Origin: a virus
Virus record (IMG/VR): IMGVR_UViG_3300011013_000008
Span: 1 to 64,000 of that record
DNA: 64,000 nucleotides
Reading direction: 5' to 3' (one strand)
Positions 25,540 through 33,412 of this stretch are shown here, piece after piece. The translations under genes and the position numbers were made by a program. Each line of letters opens with the position of its first letter. Position 1 is the stretch's first letter. The notes under the pieces are model-generated. The model was not told where the DNA came from and searched no databases. It was given only the letters and a program-made list of their open reading frames with translations.

Positions 25540-26093
25540 TTTATTTTACATCAGATATACACTTTTTTCATGAAAATATTCTAAAGTATCAAGAGTCTAC
25601 TAGACCTTTTGATACAGTAGAGGAAATGAATGATTTTATTATTAGAAAGTGGAACAGAACAGTTACTAATAAGGATGAAATTTATGTTCTAGGCGATTTT
25701 GCTATGGGACATAAAGAAAAAGCTATTAAATTGATAAAAAAGCTAAATGGACATATTCACCTTATTCGTGGCAATCACGATCACTTTAGTAAAGAACAGG
25801 AAGCTGAAATTTTTAGTTCTGCACAAGATTATAAAGTGCTAAGATATAATAAGGAAAGATTTGTACTATTTCACTACCCTATCCAAGAATGGGATAGGTG
25901 TTATTATGGAGATATGCATCTACATGGCCATTCACATGGTAATCTAAAAGATATTAAGCCTAATAGGTTTGATATGGGTTGGGATATTCATAAAAGATTA
26001 GTTTCTATTGAAGAAGTTAAAACATGGAGAGTTAATGAACACGTACCACAGCATGGTAATACTAGATCAAGAGATGGAACTTTACCCACATGA
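25536..26093 (+). CDS. Metallophosphoesterase, short YfcE/MJ0936-like type
   Basis: 185 residues with TSDIHFFH (D-x-H, residues 5-12), LGDFAMG near 50, RGNHDHF near 78, FHYPI near 110 and HGHSHGN near 130. These are the ligands of a dimetal phosphoesterase. It differs in size and motif spacing from the enzyme at 3736. Phage and bacterial homologs include proteins proposed to act on 2',3' or cyclic phosphates, but the substrate cannot be told here. Confidence 0.85.
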   Translation: MIYFTSDIHFFHENILKYQESTRPFDTVEEMNDFIIRKWNRTVTNKDEIYVLGDFAMGHKEKAIKLIKKLNGHIHLIRGNHDHFSKEQEAEIFSSAQDYKVLRYNKERFVLFHYPIQEWDRCYYGDMHLHGHSHGNLKDIKPNRFDMGWDIHKRLVSIEEVKTWRVNEHVPQHGNTRSRDGTLPT

Positions 26094-26114
26094 TAATTTT
26101 AGAGGAATTAAAAA

Positions 26115-26531
26115 ATGAAAATAGCATTTGATGTACATGGTGTTTTAGATACTTATGTACATTTTAGAAATACAGCAAAAAGCGTACTTAGTAGAAGAGA
26201 TTCTTTATATATTATATCTGGTCAATTATATGATAAAAATATGCAAGAAACATTAGATTGGGCTGGTTTAAAAGATTATAGGTATTTTTCCATTACTCAA
26301 GAGTTACTAGACAAAGATCCTAATTTAATAACTTGGATTGACGGTAAACCTTGGGCAGATGACGATGTATGGAATAGAGTAAAAGCTGATATATGTCATC
26401 GTGAAGGTATAGATGTTATTTACGATGATTCTCCTATTTATGGAGAATATTTTAGGGATATAAAAACCCTATATGTAGAAGTACAAAATGGTCACTGGAG
26501 TGATTCAGGTAGAGAACAACGAAATAAATAA
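26115..26531 (+). CDS. HAD-like protein with altered motif I
   Basis: 138 residues. Motif I reads AFDVHGVLDT, where HAD phosphatases have DxDxT; the second Asp is His. IISGQ near 34 fits motif II, and YDDSPIYGEYF near 102 supplies acidic residues for motif III/IV. Because the general acid/base Asp is replaced, catalysis may be lost or changed; similar DxHG proteins occur in phages. Preceded by AGAGGAATTAAAA. Confidence 0.65.
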   Translation: MKIAFDVHGVLDTYVHFRNTAKSVLSRRDSLYIISGQLYDKNMQETLDWAGLKDYRYFSITQELLDKDPNLITWIDGKPWADDDVWNRVKADICHREGIDVIYDDSPIYGEYFRDIKTLYVEVQNGHWSDSGREQRNK

Positions 26532-26535
26532 ATAC

Positions 26536-26565
26536 TTGACTACTTGGTAGTATTCTTGATATAAT
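26536..26565 (+). promoter_or_regulatory. Sigma70-type promoter
   Basis: TTGACT 26536-26541, 18-bp spacer, CTTGATATAAT with -10 at 26560-26565. It serves the regulator and ligase operon. Confidence 0.75.
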
Positions 26566-26630
26566 ATATTCTCAAGTGAGAAATTAAACAATAAAATGTA
26601 CCCTTGAGGTATAGAAAGAGGAAAAAATTC

Positions 26631-27014
26631 ATGGCAAGTGAATGGACAGATGAACTAAGACAGAAAGCAGTAGAATTATATGAGGAAGGTAATCCTACAG
26701 AGGAAAATACTTTAGAAGTATTAAAATCTGTAGCTGATACTATTGGTAAGACAGTAAATGGAACTCGTATGATTCTTATCGCTGGAGGAGTATATATTGC
26801 TAAGTCAAAAACTACAGCTACTACAACTACGACCAGTGATGGTAAGAAAGTTGTTAAAAAATCAAAGAAAGAAAGCCTAGATGATCTGAAAGGTATATTA
26901 GAAGATAATGGTGCAGAAGTTGACGCATCTATTGTTGATAAACTTACAGGTAAGGCAGCAGAATATTTTCATTCTGCTATTAAGACAATTATAACCCAAA
27001 CTACTGAGGAGTAG
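26631..27014 (+). CDS. Helical DNA-binding-like protein
   Basis: 127 residues from ATG 26631 with AGAGGAAAAAA upstream; the earlier in-frame ATG at 26604 lies in the leader. Residues 1-45 (SEWTDELRQKAVELYEEGN, then VADTIGKTVNGTRMIL) have the WT-x-E Myb/HTH look also seen repeated in the protein at 30026. A Thr/Lys linker and a helical end follow. Probably a transcriptional or architectural factor. Confidence 0.6.
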   Translation: MASEWTDELRQKAVELYEEGNPTEENTLEVLKSVADTIGKTVNGTRMILIAGGVYIAKSKTTATTTTTSDGKKVVKKSKKESLDDLKGILEDNGAEVDASIVDKLTGKAAEYFHSAIKTIITQTTEE

Positions 27015-27019
27015 AATAA

Positions 27020-27652
27020 ATGAGTAAGAGTGAAGAGCGTTTAGATAAACTAAGCATGCAAAAGGTAATATCATTATTAGAGCAGGAAAAGCCAATTACT
27101 AAAAAGGCTGCTTGTGAAATGCTTAATATCTCTTATAATACTACTAGACTAAAAAAGTTAATAGAAGAGTTCAAACGTAAGGAAGAAAATTCTAAGAAAA
27201 GGCGTACTAAGTTAAGGGGCAAACCTATTACAACCGATGAACTATCTATTATAGCTTCAGAATATCTTAGTGGTACAGCTATTTCTGTTATATCTGATTT
27301 TATTTATAGACCAGCTACCTTAATTAAGGAGAGTATTAAAGATCTTAATATTCCAATAAGGCATGCAGAAGCATCTTATCATAATCCTTATTTAATAGAA
27401 GATGGTGCAGTATCAGAAGAATACGAAAAAGATGATTTAGTATACGCAGCTAGATATCAATGTGCTGCTCTAGTAGAAAAGAAATACAGTAATGAAGATG
27501 GTAATTACTATAAAATATATTTGCTGGGTAATGAACAGCAATATGCCATGCAACCATATTGGGAATTAGCAGACCTTACCAGAGTTCATAAAGAACTTAA
27601 AGTGGTTATTAAACCACAAGAAGGTCTAGCTCCCGCAATTAATCCACGCTAA
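27020..27652 (+). CDS. Helix-turn-helix protein
   Basis: 210 residues. N-terminal MQKVISLLEQEKPITKKAACEMLNISYNTTRLKKLI fits a winged or resolvase-type HTH at about 12-48; a very basic stretch (KRKEENSKKRRTKLRGK) follows, then a second HTH-like segment (IIASEYLSGTAISVISDFI). The C-terminal half is a compact domain. It is likely a phage regulator of DNA or transcription. Position resembles small regulatory genes in T5-like early regions. Confidence 0.6.
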   Translation: MSKSEERLDKLSMQKVISLLEQEKPITKKAACEMLNISYNTTRLKKLIEEFKRKEENSKKRRTKLRGKPITTDELSIIASEYLSGTAISVISDFIYRPATLIKESIKDLNIPIRHAEASYHNPYLIEDGAVSEEYEKDDLVYAARYQCAALVEKKYSNEDGNYYKIYLLGNEQQYAMQPYWELADLTRVHKELKVVIKPQEGLAPAINPR

Positions 27653-27667
27653 CAAGAGATAACAAAA

Positions 27668-27973
27668 ATGAATAAAGGTAGAGTTATTGGTCTCCTAAAA
27701 CAACATGGAGATGCTATTTTATCATATAAAGAACCTAAAGGAACAAAAACAGTTAAGAAAGGTACAGTAACCCACCGGTTATGTACTTTAGACTTCAAAA
27801 ATCCCTATATTAAGTCTAGGACACGGGGTAATAAACCTTGGCCTAAGAATAAAACTGATATAGTTGTTTTTAGTTGGACAGATAATAGATATTGGATTCA
27901 TAATCCAGAACATATATTTAAAGTTCAACCACTTTCAGAGATACTAAATAATGTCCGTCCAAAACTATCTTGA
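27668..27973 (+). CDS. Hypothetical phage protein
   Basis: 101 residues, ATG 27668. Basic middle (KNPYIKSRTRGNKPWPKNKTD) and a WTDNRYWIHNPEHIFKV end, a pattern that suggests an SH3-like or small beta fold. Overlaps the ligase gene by 23 bases. Function unknown. Confidence 0.55.
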   Translation: MNKGRVIGLLKQHGDAILSYKEPKGTKTVKKGTVTHRLCTLDFKNPYIKSRTRGNKPWPKNKTDIVVFSWTDNRYWIHNPEHIFKVQPLSEILNNVRPKLS

Positions 27974-28916
27974 TAAGGCCGCTAGCGCTTATTATGAGGG
28001 CAATCCCTTCCTGTCAGATGCAGAATTTGATTATTTAGCCCGCATTTATAATTATAATCAACTCGGGGCAAAGCCGCTTAAAAGCGGTACACTGCCCCAT
28101 ATCAACCGATTATATTCCCTACAAAAATTTTATACAGGTGATAAGTTACCAGAATTAGACAATCCAGTAGAATCTCCAAAACTAGATGGCTCATGTATTA
28201 GTATAACTTATATTAATAATATGTTAGATTCAGTAGTTACTAGAGGAGATGGTATTATAGGCCAGGATGTTACTAAGAATTTTATAGGTTGGAATGGAAT
28301 ACCACAAGCTATTACATTCGGCTCTAATAATGTTATCCAAGTAGTAGGAGAGCTTATAGCTCCACTAACTATTGACAATGCTAGAAACTACGCAGCAGGA
28401 GCAGCTAATCTCAAAGATAAAGAAGAATTTCTAAAACGAGATTTAACTTTTATAGCTTATGCAGTATTTATTGGTAGTGAATTATTACAGTCTACTTATA
28501 GAGAGGCTATGTCTACATTAAGTAATTGGGGGTTCTCCACTGTACTAGACAAAGGTTTAGTAGATATCTACCCAACAGATGGAATTGTATATAGAGAAAA
28601 TGATAATACTATTTATAATCTTGCAGGGTTTACTGATAAATATCCTAAAGGAGCATTTGCATTAAAAACTACAGAGGATTTTGAAACAGTAATTACTACG
28701 CTATTAGACGTAGTGTGGGAAACTGGAAAATCTGGTAAAGTAACTCCAGTAGCTGTTCTAGAACCTATTGTAGTAGAAGATGCTTTAGTTAGTAGAGCTA
28801 CACTTAATAATGTAGGTTTTATAGATTCTATGGGAATGAAAATAGGTGATGAGTTATTACTTACTCGTAGTGGAGGTATTATACCAAAGATACTAGGAGT
28901 AGCTAATGAAACTTAA
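27951..28916 (+). CDS. NAD-dependent DNA ligase, adenylation subunit
   Basis: 321 residues: domain Ia (YYEGNPFLSDAEFDYLARIYN) and the adenylation domain with K77 in SPKLDGS, TRGDG near 97, GELIAPL near 145, DGIVYRE near 220 and the ALKT lysine motif near 242. An OB segment ends it (GDELLLTRSGGIIPKI). The zinc, HhH and BRCT parts are missing here and are encoded at 29271. A two-gene ligase is known from T5. It seals nicks in DNA using NAD. A GC-rich nested hairpin lies at 28065-28098. Confidence 0.9.
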   Translation: MSVQNYLDKAASAYYEGNPFLSDAEFDYLARIYNYNQLGAKPLKSGTLPHINRLYSLQKFYTGDKLPELDNPVESPKLDGSCISITYINNMLDSVVTRGDGIIGQDVTKNFIGWNGIPQAITFGSNNVIQVVGELIAPLTIDNARNYAAGAANLKDKEEFLKRDLTFIAYAVFIGSELLQSTYREAMSTLSNWGFSTVLDKGLVDIYPTDGIVYRENDNTIYNLAGFTDKYPKGAFALKTTEDFETVITTLLDVVWETGKSGKVTPVAVLEPIVVEDALVSRATLNNVGFIDSMGMKIGDELLLTRSGGIIPKILGVANET

Positions 28917-29148
28917 AGATGTACTTATTAAAATTCTAGCTGATAAGAGACAAGCTTCAGATACATTAGCAGATGTTGTATTATACGCAGAATTAAATAT
29001 AAGTCAATGGTATAGAGGTGCAGATATATCTAATGAATTATTATGTTTACGCAAAGATGTAGATTGTATGCTAAAGTCGGATAATGGAACAATTAGAAAT
29101 ATGCGGGAAGTTCCCTTTAGGGAAGTAGTTAACAGCTATGATATGTAA
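28906..29148 (+). CDS. Small hypothetical protein between ligase halves
   Basis: 80 residues, overlapping the end of the adenylation subunit by 11 bases. Helical N-terminus (LKDVLIKILADKRQASDTL), Trp/Tyr middle (NISQWYRGADISNELL). No motif recognised. It might bridge the two ligase parts, but there is no direct sign of that. Confidence 0.5.
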   Translation: MKLKDVLIKILADKRQASDTLADVVLYAELNISQWYRGADISNELLCLRKDVDCMLKSDNGTIRNMREVPFREVVNSYDM

Positions 29149-29230
29149 AATTATCCCCCGCGCCGACCAACCAACATTTTATACATTAATTTATTCCGCG
29201 CATGTGCTAACTAACCATAAAAAATAACTC

Positions 29231-29259
29231 TTGACATTTGCTGGGTAAACTGATATAAT
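29231..29259 (+). promoter_or_regulatory. Sigma70-type promoter giving a near-leaderless message
   Basis: TTGACA 29231-29236, 17-bp spacer, CTGATATAAT with -10 at 29254-29259. The predicted start near 29266 is only about 5 nt before the ATG at 29271, with no ribosome site. Confidence 0.75.
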
Positions 29260-29270
29260 ATATACACAAA

Positions 29271-30029
29271 ATGAAAAAAGAAATAAATATACCAACCAAT
29301 TGTCCATCTTGTAATTCTATACTTACTAGAGTTAATGACCAATTATTCTGCTATAACTCTAATTGTGGAGTTAAGAATACTAAGAAGATCTTACACTTTA
29401 TTAAGGTTATGAAAATAAAAGGACTTGGAGAAAAAACTGTTGAAAAATTAGGTATAAATAGCATACAAGATATTTATACCTTAAATAAAACACAAGTAGA
29501 AGAATTAGTAGGTGAAAAGATTAGTAATAAACTTTTTGCTGAAATAGAATTATCTAAGTTAGCATCATTTGATAAATATCTTGCAGCCTTTAGTATTCCA
29601 TTAATTGGTAATACTGCTGGAAAGAAATTATCTGCTATTATTAATAGTGTAGATGAAATAACAGTAGATAACTGTAAAAAAGCTGGATTAGGAGATAAAG
29701 CCACCCAATCATTAATGAATTGGGTAACTAACGAATATCCAGAGTTTAAAACCCTACCAATAAAAATTACACCTGTTGCTAAACAACAAGAAGTAAAAGA
29801 AATTAATCTAAAAGTCTGTATAACAGGCAAACTTAATGATTTTTCTTCTAGAAGTTTAGCATCTGAGTTCTTACAAGGTAAGGGAATAACTGTAGTATCT
29901 GGAGTAAGTAAAACTCTAGACTATTTAATCGTAGAAGATAATAAACCTTCTAGTAAATTATCTAAAGCAAATAGTTATGGTATTCCACTAATAACTATAA
30001 AAAATCTAATTGAGGAAATTAATAAATGA
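29271..30029 (+). CDS. NAD-dependent DNA ligase, C-terminal subunit (Zn-HhH-BRCT)
   Basis: 252 residues. A four-Cys zinc finger (CPSC at 10-13 and CYNSNC at 27-32) is followed by helix-hairpin-helix repeats (IKGLGEKTVEKLG, FSIPLIGNTAGKK) and a C-terminal BRCT domain from about 178 (LKVCITGKLNDFSSR). It complements the adenylation subunit at 27951 to make a full LigA. It has its own promoter with almost no leader. It overlaps the next gene by 4 bases. Confidence 0.88.
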   Translation: MKKEINIPTNCPSCNSILTRVNDQLFCYNSNCGVKNTKKILHFIKVMKIKGLGEKTVEKLGINSIQDIYTLNKTQVEELVGEKISNKLFAEIELSKLASFDKYLAAFSIPLIGNTAGKKLSAIINSVDEITVDNCKKAGLGDKATQSLMNWVTNEYPEFKTLPIKITPVAKQQEVKEINLKVCITGKLNDFSSRSLASEFLQGKGITVVSGVSKTLDYLIVEDNKPSSKLSKANSYGIPLITIKNLIEEINK

Positions 30030-30781
30030 GTAATAACAAACAAACATGGACAGAAGATCGAGTAGCAACATTAGTTGGATTAGTTGGAGCAGACACTTCT
30101 GTTGAAGTATCCGCAGACCTTCAAAATACAGCAGCAGAGCAACTTGATGTATCTGTACGTTCAATCGCATCTAAACTTCGTAATCTTGAGTACTCCGTAG
30201 CTTCTACAGCTACTAAAAAAGTAGCTGCTTATAGTGCTACTGAAGAAGAAGAACTGCGTGCTTTTGTAGAAAGTAATGCTGGTATGTTTACATACGCTGA
30301 AATCGCAGAGCAAGTACTTAATGGTTCTAGAACTGCTAAGCAAATTCAAGGTAAACTATTATCTATGGAGCTATTTGAAAGCGTTAAACCTACCCCTAAA
30401 GTAGAAGCTGCTAAGCAATATTCTGATGAGGAAGAAGTTAAATTTATTGAACTTATGAAAAGCGGAGCATATTTAGAAGATATTGCTGCTGCTATGGGTC
30501 GTGAACTTAACTCTGTTCGTGGTAAAGCATTATCTCTTACCCGTGCTGATGACAGTTTAACTGTGCCTAAGCAGAAAGAGTCTCATGCTACAGCTAAAGC
30601 TGATATTCTGGCAGATATTGAAGATGTTTCTGTAATGACTGTTGCTGAAATTGCTGCTGCAATTGATAAAACAGAACGTGGTGTTAAAACTATGCTTACT
30701 CGTCGTGCTCTTGTTGCAAAAGATTATGATGGTGCTAAGAAAGCTGCTAAAAATGCTAAAGCAGCCGAAGAAGCTGCTTAA
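30026..30781 (+). CDS. Repeated HTH transcription factor-like protein (T5 D5-like)
   Basis: 251 residues with three related HTH-type repeats, each with an E-x-F/A-x-x-L then SVRSIASKLRNL / TAKQIQGKLLSM / ELNSVRGKALSL, and a fourth near TERGVKTMLTRR. The N-terminal WTEDRVATL is Myb-like. The C-terminus is Ala/Lys-rich. In T5 the D5 product is an abundant DNA-binding regulator in a similar place; homology is suspected, not proven. Strong codon bias towards GCT/CGT and a strong terminator suggest high expression. Confidence 0.65.
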   Translation: MSNNKQTWTEDRVATLVGLVGADTSVEVSADLQNTAAEQLDVSVRSIASKLRNLEYSVASTATKKVAAYSATEEEELRAFVESNAGMFTYAEIAEQVLNGSRTAKQIQGKLLSMELFESVKPTPKVEAAKQYSDEEEVKFIELMKSGAYLEDIAAAMGRELNSVRGKALSLTRADDSLTVPKQKESHATAKADILADIEDVSVMTVAEIAAAIDKTERGVKTMLTRRALVAKDYDGAKKAAKNAKAAEEAA

Positions 30782-30807
30782 TCACTAGTAGTTAAGAAAA
30801 AAAAAGC

Positions 30808-30836
30808 AAAGCGGAGACACTCGTCTCCGCTTTTTT
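30808..30836 (+). terminator. Rho-independent terminator
   Basis: AAAGCGGAGAC pairs with GTCTCCGCTTT around ACTC, followed by a run of T. Confidence 0.92.
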
Positions 30837-30850
30837 ATGTGTGAGGCAAA

Positions 30851-31159
30851 ATGACTAAAAAAGTAACAGTAATATTTGAAGACGGTGAATCTTTAACTAA
30901 TGGTGAAATTATTGCTAACCTACACGCAGTCTATGGTAAAAATGCAGAAGTACAAGTTGACCCTGTTAATAAAACCCCTCAATCTTATATCCAATTTGCT
31001 ATCGAGCAACTAATCACGGAAGAACAAGCTCTAATATTTTTTGACCAGCCAGAGCAATATCAAATTAAACTAAAAGAATTAAGACACCAAGTGCACAAAA
31101 CCCTTCAATTTATATTAAACGATGTAATTATGGAGAATGAAGAAAAGTTTTCTAGTTAG
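30851..31159 (+). CDS. Hypothetical protein before the helicase
   Basis: 102 residues, ATG 30851 with GAGGC upstream. N-terminal beta part (KVTVIFEDGESLTNGEI), C-terminal helices (ALIFFDQPEQYQIKLKEL). Its place 10 bases before the replicative helicase gene suggests a helper such as a loader or repressor, but nothing in the sequence shows it. Confidence 0.55.
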   Translation: MTKKVTVIFEDGESLTNGEIIANLHAVYGKNAEVQVDPVNKTPQSYIQFAIEQLITEEQALIFFDQPEQYQIKLKELRHQVHKTLQFILNDVIMENEEKFSS

Positions 31160-31168
31160 GGAGAATTT

Positions 31169-32530
31169 ATGGCAGATATTCGTGGAATAGTATTATATAA
31201 AATACTAAGCAAAGAAGATGGATTTCTAGAGGTATGGTCTAAACTAAAACTAGGTTACTTCGGACAAGAATATAGTTCTATCTATAAGATGTTAGCTAAG
31301 TTTTACCTAACACATAGTGACTTACCTTCATTTTCTGAATTAGAAATATTTAATAGAAACTCAATTAATGCTCTAGCAATAGAAGCATTAAAAAGTATTG
31401 AAGTTCCAGACGTAGAATTAGATTTAGCTCTAGAAGCTCTTATTAATGATTTTACTCAGGAAGAAACCTTAGCTGAGTTAGATAAATTTGTAGATCATAT
31501 AACTATTCTTAGCGCAGAAGAAATTAAGGAAGAATTAGGAAATATACTATTAAATGTAGAAGAGAAAACATTATCCTCAGAAGATATTGTTAGAATGGAT
31601 GAAATAGAACTTACTACTGAACCTGAATTATTAGGATTAATGCCATTAGGCATTAATAATACATTTGATGCAGAAATTGGTGGTATGGCTCCTACAGAAG
31701 TCTTAGCTCTAGGAGGTATGAGAGGTAGTGGTAAATCTATATTAAGTGAAAACTTATGGATTAACCAATATGAATATGGAAAAAGTTCTCTTTACTTTAC
31801 TATTGAAATGCGAGCCAGAGAAATATTTAATAGAGCATTAGCAATGCTTAGTGGTGTTCCTCTTACTAATATTATAAAAGCAGATTTAACTGATATTCAG
31901 CTAGATAAGATTGCTAAAGTTAGAGCGCATATGTTCGAAGGTGGAGAAGAAGTTTATCATAACTATATAGAACATAATGATTATACAAAGTTTAAAAATG
32001 AGTTAATATATACAAAGAAGCTAAAAGAAAATAATCAATTAGTAATAGTTGATAATCCTAGTTTAACATTAGCTAGTATAGACTTAAATATACAGAAGTT
32101 TAAAGCTCAGTTTGGGGATAGTTTAAACTTAGTAGTAGTAGATTATCTTAATGTAATAAACGTAGAAGATAAGTATGATTGGAAAGTACAAGTAGCTACA
32201 TCAGCTAAACTAAAGGAGATTGCTAGAAAGCATGATATAATTTTAGCTGCTCCATATCAAATAGATAAAACAGGTGAAGCAAGGTTCTCAAAAGGTATTT
32301 TAGATAGTGTTGATATTGCTATGACTCTGAATAAATCAGAGGGTAGAATAGATTTTGAATCTACTAAAACTAGAAATATGAAGCCTTTTACAATGGCTTC
32401 TCCTATTGATGATAGAACAATGCGTATTGATCCAAACGATGCAAATTTACCACCTAAAGAGGAAGCAGAACCAGAAGAAAAGAAAGAAAGTAAAAACGAA
32501 GAGAAATCACAAGATTTACCTTGGCACTAA
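31169..32530 (+). CDS. DnaB-like replicative DNA helicase
   Basis: 453 residues. The RecA-like core has Walker A GGMRGSGKS near 183-191, an EMRAREIFNRAL segment (H1a-type glutamate), Walker B LVVVDYLNVI near 322 and a Gln-containing APYQIDK sensor near 366. The C-terminus is acidic and disordered (EAEPEEKKESKNEEK). It would unwind DNA 5' to 3' at the fork as a hexameric ring with the primase encoded next. Confidence 0.88.
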   Translation: MADIRGIVLYKILSKEDGFLEVWSKLKLGYFGQEYSSIYKMLAKFYLTHSDLPSFSELEIFNRNSINALAIEALKSIEVPDVELDLALEALINDFTQEETLAELDKFVDHITILSAEEIKEELGNILLNVEEKTLSSEDIVRMDEIELTTEPELLGLMPLGINNTFDAEIGGMAPTEVLALGGMRGSGKSILSENLWINQYEYGKSSLYFTIEMRAREIFNRALAMLSGVPLTNIIKADLTDIQLDKIAKVRAHMFEGGEEVYHNYIEHNDYTKFKNELIYTKKLKENNQLVIVDNPSLTLASIDLNIQKFKAQFGDSLNLVVVDYLNVINVEDKYDWKVQVATSAKLKEIARKHDIILAAPYQIDKTGEARFSKGILDSVDIAMTLNKSEGRIDFESTKTRNMKPFTMASPIDDRTMRIDPNDANLPPKEEAEPEEKKESKNEEKSQDLPWH

Positions 32531-32539
32531 GGAGTTGAA

Positions 32540-33412
32540 ATGAATGTAGTAGAGTTACTAGAGAAAGAAGGAATAAGATATACTAGCGCAGGAAAAGATG
32601 TACTAATACATTGTTTAAATCCTAACCATGAAGATAATAACCCTTCTATGCGTATTGATAGAATAACTGGTATGATGGGTTGTTTTTCTTGTGGCTTTGG
32701 TGGCAATCTATTCACCCATTTTAACAAATCAGTTGACACCACATCGATAAAAGTGATACAATTAAAAAAGAAAATTAGAGATATAACAAAAAATGAATTA
32801 TTATTACCACCAGGCAAAAGCGATTTTAAACAAAACTATCGGGGAATATCTAAAGACACGTATAAGCAATTCGAAGCTTTTACTCATGATAATTATGAGG
32901 GAAGAATTGTATTTCCCATCAGCAATATTACTGGTAAACTTATTGCAGTTATAGGTAGATATGCTTTTAGTGAAGCAACACCTAAGTATTTGATTGACCC
33001 ATCTCATGTTAAATTACCAATTTATCCTCCTAAACCAGATATCTACAAAGATTCAATTATTTTAGTAGAGGGTATATTTGATGTATTAAACCTATATGAT
33101 AAAGGTTTAACTAATGTAGTATGTGGTTTTGGTAAATCAATGGGTGAGACCAAAAAACGAGATAAGAGAGTAGAAGTATTAAATAAATTTATACCTTTAA
33201 AAATACAAGGTGTTAAAAAGATTTTTATTTTATATGATACTGGAGCAGATTCTTCTGCTAAGAAATTAGCTTTTCTATTATCTGAGTTATTTATTACAGA
33301 AGTAGTACTAGACTTTCCACTATTTTCTAAAAATAAAGATGCTGGTGATCTAAATAAAGAGGAAGTTCAACAATTGAAAGAGTATATATATGAAACGAGT
33401 AGCACTGATTGA
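32540..33412 (+). CDS. DNA primase (CHC2 zinc + Toprim)
   Basis: 290 residues. A CHC2-type zinc finger uses C25, H30, C48 and C51. The Toprim domain has LVEGIFDV near 173 with the catalytic Glu and YDTGADSS near 232 with the DxD-like metal site, then KDAGDL near 273. It makes RNA primers for the phage polymerase. It is shorter than bacterial DnaG because it lacks the helicase-binding C-domain. It overlaps the polymerase start by 23 bases. Confidence 0.88.
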   Translation: MNVVELLEKEGIRYTSAGKDVLIHCLNPNHEDNNPSMRIDRITGMMGCFSCGFGGNLFTHFNKSVDTTSIKVIQLKKKIRDITKNELLLPPGKSDFKQNYRGISKDTYKQFEAFTHDNYEGRIVFPISNITGKLIAVIGRYAFSEATPKYLIDPSHVKLPIYPPKPDIYKDSIILVEGIFDVLNLYDKGLTNVVCGFGKSMGETKKRDKRVEVLNKFIPLKIQGVKKIFILYDTGADSSAKKLAFLLSELFITEVVLDFPLFSKNKDAGDLNKEEVQQLKEYIYETSSTD

